DNA of 58,827 bases from Bacteroidales bacterium UBA6366 (GCA_002438845.1 DJRG01000068.1:1-58827); one strand, 5' to 3'. Counted from the first letter of the stretch, positions 32,314 to 41,352 are shown. Notes: generated by a model not told the origin, from the letters alone. Numbers and translations are program-made.

Positions 32314-34653
32314 TTATTCCTTTTTCAGTTCGATGGCCGGGTTGGAGCGGGCGGCACGGATGGCCTGCCAGAGGACGGCAAGGACAGCTATCAGGGCGGT
32401 GAACAGGCCGGCAAGGGCGAAAATCCACCAGTGGAGACCGATGCGGTAGGAATAGCCGTTCAGCCATGTGTGCATCAGGTACCAAGCCACAGGCACAGCG
32501 ATGATGAACGCCACTCCTATCATCTTCATGAACTCGGCCACCAAACCCCACAGAACAGAGTTATAGTCAGCGCCATAGACCTTCTTCAAGGAGACGGTCC
32601 TACGCTCCTGCTGCATATAGTACGAACTCATCGCCACAAGACCGAGAGCAGAAACCAGCAGGGAAAGGATTGTGAATATTACCATAATCTCCAGCACCCT
32701 TCTCTCGGAAGCGAACACAGTCTTGATGTCATCCTCAACATAGGAAGCATCGAATATCTTGTCAGGATACATCTCATCGATGACAGCCTTCACCCTCGCG
32801 AACGCCTCCTTGTGATCAGAAGTGGTCTTCACCAGAATCGTCCACGGCCATCTTTGGGCAGGATATTCATCATACTGGTAAATCAACGCGGGATGCTGCT
32901 CCTCCAGCAACGGCTTGATTTTGAAGTCATAGTAGATTCCGCCAATCTGCATCGTGCTGTTGGACTTGGTCGTGAACTCCGTGGCGGTCTCGTCTATTTC
33001 GAGAACCCCGTAGGCATATTCATTAAGCCAATAGCAGTCAGGGGTGTGGTTGTCCTGTTTCTTTCTGATGCCAAGAATATTGAAGTAGGCACTGTCGCCT
33101 TGCACCATCTGGAACGAGGCCTCCCTTCCGCTTTCTGTGGACATCGTCCAGTTGTTGGTTGTGAACATCGGATAGCCATTGCCAAGACCGACAGCCTCGA
33201 CGCAACTCTCAGCCTTAAGCTTGTTGATTAGCGGAGTCAAATCACCAGCGCGGCCATATTCATTGCTTATCGTGATCTGATCCTCGGTGTTGTAGCCCAC
33301 GGGGGCGCTTATCATAGAGCGGATCTGGAGGAACATCGTGAACGCCGTCACAAGCATCACAACCGTGATGACGTTCTGAATGACAATGATGACCTTGCTG
33401 TAAAGGGTCTTGGTCTTGAGCCTGAGCGTTCCTCGGACAATCTCGATCGGCTCGGCCTTCTGGATGATAAGCGCGGGGACTATGCCGGCGACGACTCCTA
33501 CCAAAACCGTGAACAGGACGCAGACAAGCACGCTCACCGGAGAGACAGCCTTGAAGATCGAGATGTCATAGTTCAACACCTTCGATGCCGCTGGGGAAAT
33601 GGCCTCGCCAAGCAGAACAGCGATGACCATAGCGGCTGCGCAGATGATGGTGCTCTCGACAATCATTTTCATGAATATGCCCCCTTTCGTGGCACCGATG
33701 AGCCTTCTGGTGGCCATCTCCTTGGCGCGGAAGCCGGAAAGCGCCGTGGTCATATTCACATAGTTCAGAATCGCGAACAGAAGCAGCAGGAAACACATTC
33801 CGGCAAGCAGCATCACGGTCGTCTTGTTGCCAAGACGCAGACTGTCATTATAGTCCTCATTGCCGTCCGACAGGAAATAGACATCACGTAAAGGAATGAT
33901 TCTCACGTCATTATCATCTCCGCCATAGTCTAACATATATGTCCAAAAATTCTCCCGGCACCATTTAAGAATGTCATCGTGTCTGGCCGGAAGATCAGCG
34001 TTCGGATAAGCCATCACAAAGCAAGTGGAAGATCCGGCGTTGGACATCCGCTCGTCGTTCGCCTTATTGGTGATCGTCATAATCTCTCCGCGAAGGAATA
34101 TGTCGCACGGTCTGATGATGGAGTTCTCAATGTCCTTGAACACACCTGAGACTGTCAGGTTGCTTACCGTCGAGTCCGCGCCGTCAAAACGAATCTCACG
34201 TCCGACCGGATCCCTGTCTCCGAACTGAGCCTTGGCGAAAGACTCACTGATCAGGACTCCGCTTATCGAGGCCTTCCACTCACTATAGTCACCTTCCACG
34301 AGAGGGAAACTGAACATATCGAAAAACGATGAGTCGGCGTAAGAAGTCCTGGCGTTCACGGTGTTGCCGTCAATCTTGTACTCCTGCATTCCGTTACTGG
34401 AATATGACGCCGCCTTCTCAATCTCCGGGAAGTTCGCCTTCATGTGGCGGGACAGCCAGTAAGCGGACGAAAGGGTCTCTTTCTGGGCGATCACATAGAT
34501 CCGGTCAGCGTTCTTTTGGAACGAGTCTGTGTTCAGCTGGCTGGTGACATACACAGCCAGAAGCAGGACAAATGCCATCGAGAGACTGAGTCCCAACAGG
34601 TTGACAGCGCTGTAAAGTTTGTTGCGCTTCAAGAAGTTAATAAAACTGTTCAT
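32314..34653 (-). CDS. ABC transporter permease, FtsX/MacB-like
   Basis: Paralogue of the distal permease, 779 residues. N-terminal helix (AVNLLGLSLSMAFVLLLAVY), MacB_PCD periplasmic domain (about 45-270), helices near 275-390 with FRAKEMATRRLIGATKGGIF, a second domain after IVIQNVITVVMLVTAFTMFL near 430, and a C-terminal FtsX block with RRTVSLKKVYGADYNSVLWG and three helices. It lies 168 bases after the ATPase gene; that gap holds a 99-base palindromic structure and a small hairpin just before the start. Two dissimilar permeases after one ATPase suggest a heterodimer, or alternative partners if the distal gene can be inverted. Substrate unknown; MacB-like systems export peptides, antibiotics or lipoproteins. 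Confidence 0.92.
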   Translation of the reverse strand: MNSFINFLKRNKLYSAVNLLGLSLSMAFVLLLAVYVTSQLNTDSFQKNADRIYVIAQKETLSSAYWLSRHMKANFPEIEKAASYSSNGMQEYKIDGNTVNARTSYADSSFFDMFSFPLVEGDYSEWKASISGVLISESFAKAQFGDRDPVGREIRFDGADSTVSNLTVSGVFKDIENSIIRPCDIFLRGEIMTITNKANDERMSNAGSSTCFVMAYPNADLPARHDDILKWCRENFWTYMLDYGGDDNDVRIIPLRDVYFLSDGNEDYNDSLRLGNKTTVMLLAGMCFLLLLFAILNYVNMTTALSGFRAKEMATRRLIGATKGGIFMKMIVESTIICAAAMVIAVLLGEAISPAASKVLNYDISIFKAVSPVSVLVCVLFTVLVGVVAGIVPALIIQKAEPIEIVRGTLRLKTKTLYSKVIIVIQNVITVVMLVTAFTMFLQIRSMISAPVGYNTEDQITISNEYGRAGDLTPLINKLKAESCVEAVGLGNGYPMFTTNNWTMSTESGREASFQMVQGDSAYFNILGIRKKQDNHTPDCYWLNEYAYGVLEIDETATEFTTKSNSTMQIGGIYYDFKIKPLLEEQHPALIYQYDEYPAQRWPWTILVKTTSDHKEAFARVKAVIDEMYPDKIFDASYVEDDIKTVFASERRVLEIMVIFTILSLLVSALGLVAMSSYYMQQERRTVSLKKVYGADYNSVLWGLVAEFMKMIGVAFIIAVPVAWYLMHTWLNGYSYRIGLHWWIFALAGLFTALIAVLAVLWQAIRAARSNPAIELKKE

Positions 34654-34664
34654 ATTCCGTTCAC

Positions 34665-34679
34665 GGCCTCGCCGAGGCC
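34665..34679 (-). promoter_or_regulatory. Small hairpin just upstream of the first permease start
   Basis: GGCCTC-GGC-GAGGCC on the minus strand, 11 bases before the ATG. It contains GAGG, so it could mask a weak ribosome-binding site like the hairpin ahead of the distal permease. Confidence 0.4.
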
Positions 34680-34715
34680 AATCATTTGTTTTTCAATATA
34701 TTCACAAATCTTAAA

Positions 34716-34814
34716 CGTGAGGGCAGGCGCTTATGGGTATGTAATTACATTATCTACTGTCAAGTCCGTAGAGGCGATTCGTCAGTTATCGCCTTGTAAT
34801 TGCCGACCCTCACG
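34716..34814 (-). other. Structured 99-base element between ABC ATPase and permease genes
   Basis: Closed by CGTGAGGG / CCCTCACG (8 bp). Inside are AGGCGAT / ATCGCCT arms and the palindrome GTAATTAC. Starting eight bases after the ATPase stop, it may stabilise or process the operon mRNA or be a further small repeat. I do not recognise a known RNA family. Confidence 0.5.
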
Positions 34815-34821
34815 AAAAAGC

Positions 34822-35502
34822 TTAGAGTTCGTTCTTCACGTCAGAGACAATCTGGCCGTCAAAGAGGTCGATTGTGCGCTGGGCGATTGCTGCGTCTCTC
34901 TGGGAGTGGGTCACCATCACGATTGTCGTACCCTCCTTGTTGAGCTCGCTGAGGAGATCCATCACCTCCTTACCGTTCTTGGAGTCCAGGTTTCCTGTAG
35001 GCTCATCGGCGAGGATCAGCTTCGGACCGGCGACCACGGCACGGGCGATGGCGACTCTCTGCTGCTGACCTCCGGAAAGCTGCTGAGGGAAGTGCTGCGC
35101 CCTGTGGCTGATGGCCATTCTCTTCATGATCTCGGTGACCTTCTGTTTGCGCTCGGCTGCGGAGATGTTCAGGTACCTCAGCGGAAGCTCGATGTTCTCA
35201 TAGACATTAAGCTCATCGATCAGGTTGAAGCTCTGGAACACGAATCCGATGTTGCCTTTGCGAAACTTTGTGCGCTCCTTCTCCTTGAGCTGGCTGACTT
35301 CTGTTCCGAGAAGCTCGTAGGAGCCTCCGGTAGGGTTGTCAAGAAGGCCGAGGATGTTCAGCAGGGTTGACTTGCCGCAACCAGAAGGGCCCATGATGGC
35401 GACGAATTCACCGTCAGCGATTTCGAATGAAACTCCATTGAGGGCTGTTGTCTCGATTTCTTCTGTTCTGAAGACCTTGGAGAGATTTGTAACTTTAATC
35501 AT
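34822..35502 (-). CDS. ABC transporter ATP-binding protein (MacB/LolD type)
   Basis: Cytoplasmic ATPase of 226 residues, typical of the MacB/LolD/FtsE group. Walker A GPSGCGKSTLLNILG near residue 38, Q-loop FVFQSFNLIDELNVYEN, signature LSGGQQQRVAIARAVV, Walker B LILADEPTGNLDS, and switch His in VMVTHSQ. Third gene of the operon TolC-MFP-ATPase-permease-permease. It would power the two FtsX-like permeases mechanically rather than by substrate passage through the membrane domain, as in MacB. Confidence 0.96.
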   Translation of the reverse strand: MIKVTNLSKVFRTEEIETTALNGVSFEIADGEFVAIMGPSGCGKSTLLNILGLLDNPTGGSYELLGTEVSQLKEKERTKFRKGNIGFVFQSFNLIDELNVYENIELPLRYLNISAAERKQKVTEIMKRMAISHRAQHFPQQLSGGQQQRVAIARAVVAGPKLILADEPTGNLDSKNGKEVMDLLSELNKEGTTIVMVTHSQRDAAIAQRTIDLFDGQIVSDVKNEL

Positions 35503-35558
35503 GGCTTTAAGATTTTTTATTTGTTATTGTTTATATTCTTGTATTATTATTTGCTTTG

Positions 35559-35586
35559 GCGACCCTTAGACAAGCTCAGGGACCGC
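35559..35586. repeat. REP-like palindrome (degenerate copy)
   Basis: GACCCTTAGACAAGCTCAGG core with outer GGTC arms, between MFP and ATPase genes. Same family as the copies at 36933, 38537, 45175, 53691 and 53758. Confidence 0.6.
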
Positions 35587-35607
35587 GACATTATATTCAT
35601 TAATCAC

Positions 35608-36864
35608 TTAGAAGACAAGCACATCGCTGTCGCCGTAGTTGTCGTAGGAAGAGGTGATGACCTTCTCGCCAGGCTCCAGACCTTCGAGAACCTCGTAGAA
35701 CTGAGGGTTCTGACGACCGATGCGGATCTCGCGCTTGACAGCCTTGCCGCCATCCTTGGTGAGGACATAGATCCACTTGCCACCCGTCTTCTGGTAGAAT
35801 GTTCCGCGAGGGATGAGGACAGCCTGCTCCGGCTGACCGAGCTGAAGGTTCAGGTAATATGTCTGGCCGGTCCTGATGTTGTCAGGCTGCTGGCCCTCGA
35901 ACTTGAAGTCCGCCTGGAACTTGCCGTCACGCACCTCCGGATAGACCTTGCGCACCTGTGCGTCATACTTCTCGCTTTGGCGCTCGAATGTTGCGTCAAG
36001 CCCTGGTACAACGCGGTCGATGTAGTGCTCATCTATCTTAGCCTCAATCTTGTAGCTGCCTTCGGAGTTGATCTGGCCTATCTTTGTGCCGGCACCGATG
36101 TACTGACCAAGGTTGGCGTCCAGAAGTCCGAGGACTCCATCAATTGGAGCCTTGATCGTCAGGCTTTCCTTACGACGACGGATCAGCTGCATGTTCATCT
36201 TCATGTTGTCCAGACTTTCGCGGAGACTCAGGAGCTGGGTAGAGCGGTAAAGACTGTCCTGTTCCATGCTCTTGAGGGTAAGGTCAAGGTTCTGCTGCGA
36301 GAGCTCGTAGTCCTCCTGTGCCTTGAGGAAATCCTCCTTGGAGATGAGTTTCTCCTTGAAGAGCTGCTGGTTCTGCTCGAAGGTTCTCTTGTTGCGCTTG
36401 GCCTCGGATGCATAGCGGAGCCTGTTCTGCTCGTGGGAGAGTTTTTGCTGCTCCATCGAGATCATCGTGTTACGCAGGATGTTCTCCTTCTCGGCAAGCT
36501 CAGCCTCGGCATTAAGTATCTGAAGATCAAGATTGTCATTGGAGAGCACGAGGATCGGTTCCCCGGCCTTCACGGTAGAGCCTTCCTCAACGATGATCTT
36601 CTGGACGGTGCCGCCTTCAAGCGGGCTGATCTGGATTGTGACCATCGGTTGCACCTGACCGCTTACACGGATGTAGTCGTTGAACTGTCCGTCTGTGACT
36701 TCGCTGACCGTGATCGTGTCCTTGTCAACCCTTAGGGTCTTGGAATTGTCTCTGAACACAAGGTAGAGCACGAAGACTACCACGATGGCTCCAAGCCAGT
36801 AAGGCATCGCCTTTTTTGTGAAAGCTGATCTCCAGCCTTTCTTTTTCTCGATTATCTTGTCCAT
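35608..36864 (-). CDS. Periplasmic membrane fusion protein (HlyD/MacA family)
   Basis: Adaptor of 418 residues that joins the inner-membrane permeases to the outer-membrane channel. One transmembrane helix (about 19-38; WLGAIVVVFVLYLVF), a first lipoyl half VSGQVQPMVTIQISPLEGGT, a long coiled-coil hairpin (about 105-215; rich in Glu, Gln, Lys), the second lipoyl half TIKAPIDGVLGLLDANLGQY, then the beta-barrel domain with GLDATFERQSEKYDAQVRKV and a membrane-proximal domain. The long hairpin suits docking on a TolC-like channel, which is encoded directly upstream. Second gene of the operon. Confidence 0.94.
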   Translation of the reverse strand: MDKIIEKKKGWRSAFTKKAMPYWLGAIVVVFVLYLVFRDNSKTLRVDKDTITVSEVTDGQFNDYIRVSGQVQPMVTIQISPLEGGTVQKIIVEEGSTVKAGEPILVLSNDNLDLQILNAEAELAEKENILRNTMISMEQQKLSHEQNRLRYASEAKRNKRTFEQNQQLFKEKLISKEDFLKAQEDYELSQQNLDLTLKSMEQDSLYRSTQLLSLRESLDNMKMNMQLIRRRKESLTIKAPIDGVLGLLDANLGQYIGAGTKIGQINSEGSYKIEAKIDEHYIDRVVPGLDATFERQSEKYDAQVRKVYPEVRDGKFQADFKFEGQQPDNIRTGQTYYLNLQLGQPEQAVLIPRGTFYQKTGGKWIYVLTKDGGKAVKREIRIGRQNPQFYEVLEGLEPGEKVITSSYDNYGDSDVLVF

Positions 36865-36932
36865 AATGTTTGTTGTTATCTTTTTGTTACTTGTTTGTTA
36901 TTTTCTATCCTTTGGCGGCCCTTTGGCCCTTC

Positions 36933-36956
36933 GGCCCTTCGACAAGCTCAGGGACC
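36933..36956. repeat. REP-like palindrome between TolC-like and MFP genes
   Basis: GGCCCTTCGACAAGCTCAGG core, closing with GACC. A preceding CCCTTTGGCCCTTCGGCCC run adds imperfect copies of the arm. Confidence 0.65.
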
Positions 36957-36978
36957 ACAGCGACCGACACGATCATAT

Positions 36979-38334
36979 TCATTGATTGATGTAATCCACT
37001 CCGTTGTAGTAGTTGACCACGCTGCGCTTGATGAAGTAGGTCAGCAGCGAGTTGAGCCGTTGGGCATTCGCCTCAAGGTAGTTGTTCGAGGCGGTCTGGA
37101 ACTCAATCGGAGAGATGAGCCCCTGCTCCAACTTTTTCATATTCAATGAATATGCTTCCTCCTGTACATCGGATTTCCTCTGCGCCTGGATGTAGGCGGC
37201 GGACGCTCCGTCACGGTCCTGGACGGCCCTGCGCACCTCGGCGGAGATCTCTCTCATCTTCTGGTCGTACTCGGCTGTGGCCTTGGCGACCGCATTTTTC
37301 TTTCTGGCGACGTTGCTGTGGCGCTGGAGTCCGGAGAAGATCGGAATATTCAAGGACAACTGTACATATTCACCGCCATTGTTCTTGAACTGTGCCTTGA
37401 ACGGGTCGGAAGTCGAGCCGCTGCCAGGGTAGGTGAAATAGGTCGTGGACCAACCGGCGTAGGCATTCAGAGAAGGGAGCAACTGCCATCTGGCGGTGTT
37501 AAGTTCCCGCCTGGCGTTCAAGAGGTTGTACCTTGCAATACGGGCAGCAGGATTGTTGTTCCGCGCAAAGTCCACCATGTCTTCCATCGCCAGGGAATCG
37601 GTCAGCATCCGCTCTGAGTCAAGTGTGGTAGGAAGGGTTGTGTCGATGACAAGCTCACTTGGTTCCGACCAGAACATCACGTCCTCAAGGGTGATCTTGG
37701 CGTCGTTGAGCTTGTTGTTGGCCTCCACGAGCTGGTACTGCTTGTCAGCGAGGTTGGAATCCATCTCGACCACATCAGCGTGACCCTTCTGTCCAAGTTC
37801 CTCCTGGCGGCGGGCCTTGGCGAGGGATTCCTCGGCAACCTCGACCTGAGACTTGTAGATGTCCGCAAGCTGGCTGTAATAGAGCACGTTGCAGTAGGCT
37901 TCCATCGTGGCGAGGCAGATGTCAGCCTCGATCTGGTCTTCTTGGGAGTTGCCCAGAGCGATTGACGTCTTGGAGATCTTCATGTTGTTCACGGCCTTGA
38001 ATCCGTTGAAGAGGGCGATGCCTGCGCTGACTCCATAGCTGTTATGGAATGATGTCGTGGTGACGTAAGTGTTGGTCTTAGGGTCAACGGCACGTCCGAA
38101 GTTGTAGTAGGCATAGCTGCTTCCGCTGATCTCAGGAGTGAAAGCCTCGAAAATCGCGTCCCTTCTGGCGAGGCGGGCGTCACCGTTGGACGCCTGCTGA
38201 ATCCTGACCTTTGTGCTGTTGCTGATCGCATACTCCATGCAGTCCTTCAGCGTCATCGGATTAGGAAGTGACTCCTGCGCGAAAACCGGAGCCGTGGCCA
38301 TCATCGCCAATGTTATGAATATTGCCTTTTTCAT
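36979..38334 (-). CDS. TolC-family outer-membrane efflux channel
   Basis: Outer-membrane channel protein of 451 residues with a signal peptide ending VFAQ near residue 20. The OEP repeats are seen in LKDCMEYAISNSTKVRIQQ and, in the second half, RYNLLNARRELNTARWQLLP followed by LNAYAGWSTTYF, each leading into long helical segments (KSQVEVAEESLAKARRQEEL; AKATAEYDQKMREISAEVRR). First gene of the efflux operon, directly behind a sigma-54 promoter (38363-38380) and two palindromes, so expression should depend on the NtrC-type regulator at 26949. The leader is only about 20 bases. Confidence 0.95.
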   Translation of the reverse strand: MKKAIFITLAMMATAPVFAQESLPNPMTLKDCMEYAISNSTKVRIQQASNGDARLARRDAIFEAFTPEISGSSYAYYNFGRAVDPKTNTYVTTTSFHNSYGVSAGIALFNGFKAVNNMKISKTSIALGNSQEDQIEADICLATMEAYCNVLYYSQLADIYKSQVEVAEESLAKARRQEELGQKGHADVVEMDSNLADKQYQLVEANNKLNDAKITLEDVMFWSEPSELVIDTTLPTTLDSERMLTDSLAMEDMVDFARNNNPAARIARYNLLNARRELNTARWQLLPSLNAYAGWSTTYFTYPGSGSTSDPFKAQFKNNGGEYVQLSLNIPIFSGLQRHSNVARKKNAVAKATAEYDQKMREISAEVRRAVQDRDGASAAYIQAQRKSDVQEEAYSLNMKKLEQGLISPIEFQTASNNYLEANAQRLNSLLTYFIKRSVVNYYNGVDYINQ

Positions 38335-38362
38335 GTTCTTTTATCTTTTCGGCAAAAGTCAC

Positions 38363-38380
38363 AAGCATTAGGCGTGCCAA
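38363..38380 (-). promoter_or_regulatory. Sigma-54 (-24/-12) promoter of the efflux operon
   Basis: Minus strand TTGGCACGCCTAATGCTT: TTGGCACG is a perfect -24 element, GC forms the -12, and GG and GC are exactly ten bases apart. Expected start near 38354, 20 bases before the tolC-like ATG. Confidence 0.88.
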
Positions 38381-38433
38381 AAAACTCAACTTGTTAATTA
38401 TAAATACCTTAGCGATTATACCGATTTTAGAAA

Positions 38434-38452
38434 GTGTAAAGAAATTTAACAC
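38434..38452. promoter_or_regulatory. Upstream activator site 1 (palindrome)
   Basis: GTGTAAAGAAATTTAACAC, 7-5-7 imperfect dyad (one mismatch), centred about 89 bases upstream of the predicted sigma-54 start. Same layout as site 2, 22 bases away. Confidence 0.7.
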
Positions 38453-38455
38453 TGG

Positions 38456-38474
38456 GTGTAAAAAAACTTTACAC
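38456..38474. promoter_or_regulatory. Upstream activator site 2 (palindrome)
   Basis: GTGTAAAAAAACTTTACAC, a perfect 7-5-7 dyad centred 22 bases (two helical turns) from site 1. Suited to cooperative binding of a dimeric NtrC-family activator. Confidence 0.72.
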
Positions 38475-38536
38475 ATTCCGATTGACCATCCCCTGTAATC
38501 ATTTGTGGACTGACCTTCAGGCACGGCACTGACGCT

Positions 38537-38571
38537 GAGCCGGTCACTTCGACAAGCTCTGTGACCGGCTC
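38537..38571. repeat. REP-like palindrome with an 11-bp perfect stem
   Basis: GAGCCGGTCAC pairs with GTGACCGGCTC around a CTTCGACAAGCTC-type core. It lies between the stop of the transglutaminase-like gene and the regulatory sites of the efflux operon and may serve as terminator or boundary. Confidence 0.8.
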
Positions 38572-38601
38572 CAGACTCAGGCCAGACGTTCAGTGTGACC
38601 G

Positions 38602-41175
38602 CTACAACTTGGCGATCGCGGTGACGAGCTGGTCGCCGAGACCGATAGTGTAGCCTTCGGTGGTGAAGAAGACTCTGTTGAAGGTGTCGGCGAGGAGGAA
38701 GTACGGCATACGGCGGCCTTTCAGGTCAAGGCTGTTTGGAATAATGCCGAGATGGACGTTGGACGGAAGCGAGGCGGAATATTCCTTAAGCCATCCGAGG
38801 CCTTCGGCAGTAGTCAGAAGCAGAATCGGACGCCCCAAAGACTCCAAGCCGGCCTTCGCTGCTATCAGGTCATTGATGGCGTGGACGGAAGGCTCCTGCC
38901 TCGGGGTGAGAAAACCAATCACATAGAATCCTCTGCCGGTGGTCGAAAGCACTGAGACAGGCTCGGAACAAGGCTCAATCCGGTACTTAGTCTCAGCATC
39001 AAACGAACCGATCACGGACAGTTTGTCCTCCGGGATGGTGATGCGGAGATCCAGCGTCGTGGTCTCGCCCTCCTTGACGGAGAACTGTTGCATCGTGACA
39101 GGAACGCTACCATCGGAAAGGCGATTTCCACTCACAAGTAAATATTCCCCGACATCAAGCGAAGTCCCTTTTTTGAATATGTTAGCCCAGCTGACGCCTC
39201 CTCCCATGTCCACCTGTCCTTCATCGAAGGTAAGAAGCCGAGTATGGCCGTTCTCTATCTTGCTGATTGTGAAGTGTGAATAGTAGTACGGATTGGCAAG
39301 GATCGAAGTCGGCTCATAATTCAGGACCAAGGTCCCGGTCGGAGCCACAACCTGCGAGGACGCCTCGAAATCGACATCCACCCACTGCCCGGCATCCTTA
39401 TACTGGATTTTTCCGGTCACAGGATCCTTGCGGGCATCAATGCCGAGAGTCCTTGCAAGAGCGACAAAGAATATGTTCCTGGAGCGCCTGTCCGCCATTC
39501 TTGCCTGATAGACACCGGCAGGTGACATAGGGATGCTCCAGGCCTTAGGGTCACGAAGCAACGTGATGCTGTCATTCACCCATTTGATCAGGTTCGCCGG
39601 AACGGAAAGTTCCTCTTTGGACAGTTCGGTTCCGAAACGTTCCGTAAAGAAGGACTTGTACGGACTGAGGAACTCATTTTCCACCCTCGGACAGAGAACG
39701 GCCCCCGCAGCGTTGTAACTGTCATCCAGAATAGGCCTTGTCACATCAATCATATCCTTATTGCTCAACGACTTAAGCAAATCAAGAGCCCTTGCGTCCG
39801 GATGATCCTCCAAGAACTTGGAGATAACCTCATGATTGCCTGCCGAAAGAGCGAGAAACCGACCCTTCTCAGAACTGTCAGTGGCGATGAAAGTGGCCAT
39901 GTACGCTTTCCTGATGCTATCCTCCTGAGCGAAACGCCTGTCATTCTCCGCTCTCTGCTCCGGAGTGACTTCAGGAATATTGGCGGTCTCCGGTGGAGGC
40001 ACTATCATCATCGACTGAGGAGCAAAGGAATGTTGGTCAGAAATCGTTATCTTGACCTCTGTGTCCTTTCCGAAAGAGACCTTTGAATAGCCATACTTGC
40101 CGTTCTTTGAGGCCCATGCCATCATGTCGCCCATTCCGGCGGTCAAGAAGGTACGTCCTTGAGCGTCAGTGTATTTGGAGAGAGCCGGATAGAACTCGGC
40201 ATAGTTGTAGATCCTGAAGTCCACAAAGGCGCTGTCAACTGGGGTTCCATCCTCCTCGACAACAGTGAAGTCCACACGGGCAGTCTTTGCGTAATTGTCA
40301 ATCAGATTGATCTCCGTGAAGTTAGGGCCAATCATCACCTTTTCTTCCGGTCCGTCGTAGTTGCCGAAAACCCTTGTGTGCATCAGCAGTCCACGGCTTG
40401 CCGGAGAGTTGAACCAACCCAGATTCAGGACCGGCTCAGGCTCGCAGGCCCCGAGGAAATACCACTTGCCGTCAGCCCAGGCCTCGACCCAAGCGTGATT
40501 GTCATCGGTATGAGCCCAACGAGGGGTATAGACCTGACGGGCAGGGATTCCGACAGCCCTGAGTGCCGCCACAGCAAACGTGGACTCCTCGCCACAGCGT
40601 CCCAGCGAACTTCTCATCGAGGAAAGCGGAGACAACGTCCTTGCGTCGGAAGGTCTGTAGGTCAATTTTTCGTGACACCAATGATTAACCTCCAAAATGG
40701 CGTCCTTCATATTCATTCCCTCCACACGCGGCTTCAGTTCACGGTAGAAAACGACCCTTGAGGTGTCCAGATTCTCATTGTTGGCTCTGACCGGCAGCAC
40801 AAAATGCCTGAACTCACGTTCCGGGACATTCCACCCCATCTCCCTGCGAGCGGCAAATGACGCGCGGATGTTCTGGAGGTAGTAGGCCGTGCTGTAGTCC
40901 GTCAGGTCAGCGAGAGGCATGTAAGCGTACAGGAACTCCAGCGCCTCCAGTTCCTCTGTGGTGAGGTAAGGATCGCTGACAAAGCCGTCAGTCTTATTCA
41001 GGCATTTCTTTTCCGCATCAACAGCGAAAAAGCCGCGAAGACGCTCCGGCCGCAACCTTGCGTCAAAATCCGACTCAACTTGCCTGCGATAGGCCGAATC
41101 TGTCATAAAATGATGGACATCACACGATGACAACATCAGAACAACCGCCATCAAGGCGAAAACTGTCTTTCTCAT
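38602..41175 (-). CDS. Transglutaminase-like domain lipoprotein
   Basis: Exported lipoprotein of 857 residues: lipobox MLSSC (Cys near 19). The transglutaminase core lies around 165-265, with the nucleophile in SSLGRCGEESTFAVAALRAV, the catalytic His in DNHAWVEAWADGKWYF and a possible Asp/Glu in GACEPEP. After it come an Ig/carboxypeptidase-regulatory-like region (about 305-385), a helical region, and a second half (about 520-680) with DRRSRNIFFVALARTLGIDARK that looks like another, catalytically incomplete transglutaminase-type fold, then a C-terminal thioredoxin-like portion (GRPILLLTTAEGLGWLKEY). The family cleaves or cross-links peptides; substrate unknown. Single gene, after the EF-G2 terminator. 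Confidence 0.82.
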   Translation of the reverse strand: MRKTVFALMAVVLMLSSCDVHHFMTDSAYRRQVESDFDARLRPERLRGFFAVDAEKKCLNKTDGFVSDPYLTTEELEALEFLYAYMPLADLTDYSTAYYLQNIRASFAARREMGWNVPEREFRHFVLPVRANNENLDTSRVVFYRELKPRVEGMNMKDAILEVNHWCHEKLTYRPSDARTLSPLSSMRSSLGRCGEESTFAVAALRAVGIPARQVYTPRWAHTDDNHAWVEAWADGKWYFLGACEPEPVLNLGWFNSPASRGLLMHTRVFGNYDGPEEKVMIGPNFTEINLIDNYAKTARVDFTVVEEDGTPVDSAFVDFRIYNYAEFYPALSKYTDAQGRTFLTAGMGDMMAWASKNGKYGYSKVSFGKDTEVKITISDQHSFAPQSMMIVPPPETANIPEVTPEQRAENDRRFAQEDSIRKAYMATFIATDSSEKGRFLALSAGNHEVISKFLEDHPDARALDLLKSLSNKDMIDVTRPILDDSYNAAGAVLCPRVENEFLSPYKSFFTERFGTELSKEELSVPANLIKWVNDSITLLRDPKAWSIPMSPAGVYQARMADRRSRNIFFVALARTLGIDARKDPVTGKIQYKDAGQWVDVDFEASSQVVAPTGTLVLNYEPTSILANPYYYSHFTISKIENGHTRLLTFDEGQVDMGGGVSWANIFKKGTSLDVGEYLLVSGNRLSDGSVPVTMQQFSVKEGETTTLDLRITIPEDKLSVIGSFDAETKYRIEPCSEPVSVLSTTGRGFYVIGFLTPRQEPSVHAINDLIAAKAGLESLGRPILLLTTAEGLGWLKEYSASLPSNVHLGIIPNSLDLKGRRMPYFLLADTFNRVFFTTEGYTIGLGDQLVTAIAKL

Positions 41176-41277
41176 TGTAAATATTCCTTCTGTTCAACAA
41201 ACGAGGAGTGCAAAAGCGATTGGGACGGGAATAATCAGAAGTTGGATCATGTTTTGAGGAAACAAGAGCGGAAACAA

Positions 41278-41316
41278 AAGAGGTTGGCCCAGATCATTCT
41301 TTTGAGCCAGCCTCTT
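41278..41316 (-). terminator. Terminator of the EF-G2-like gene
   Basis: Minus strand AAGAGGCTGGC (41316-41306) pairs with GCCAACCTCTT (41288-41278) with one G-U, 17-base loop, followed by TTGTTTCC. Starts about 35 bases after the stop. Confidence 0.75.
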
Positions 41317-41352
41317 CCATGTTCGATCACAGACCCATAAAGGTCATCAAGA

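Noticed and set aside
32167..33231. A plus-strand open frame of 354 codons beginning in the 118-bp element
   Set aside because: It runs antisense through the permease gene and begins inside repeat sequence.
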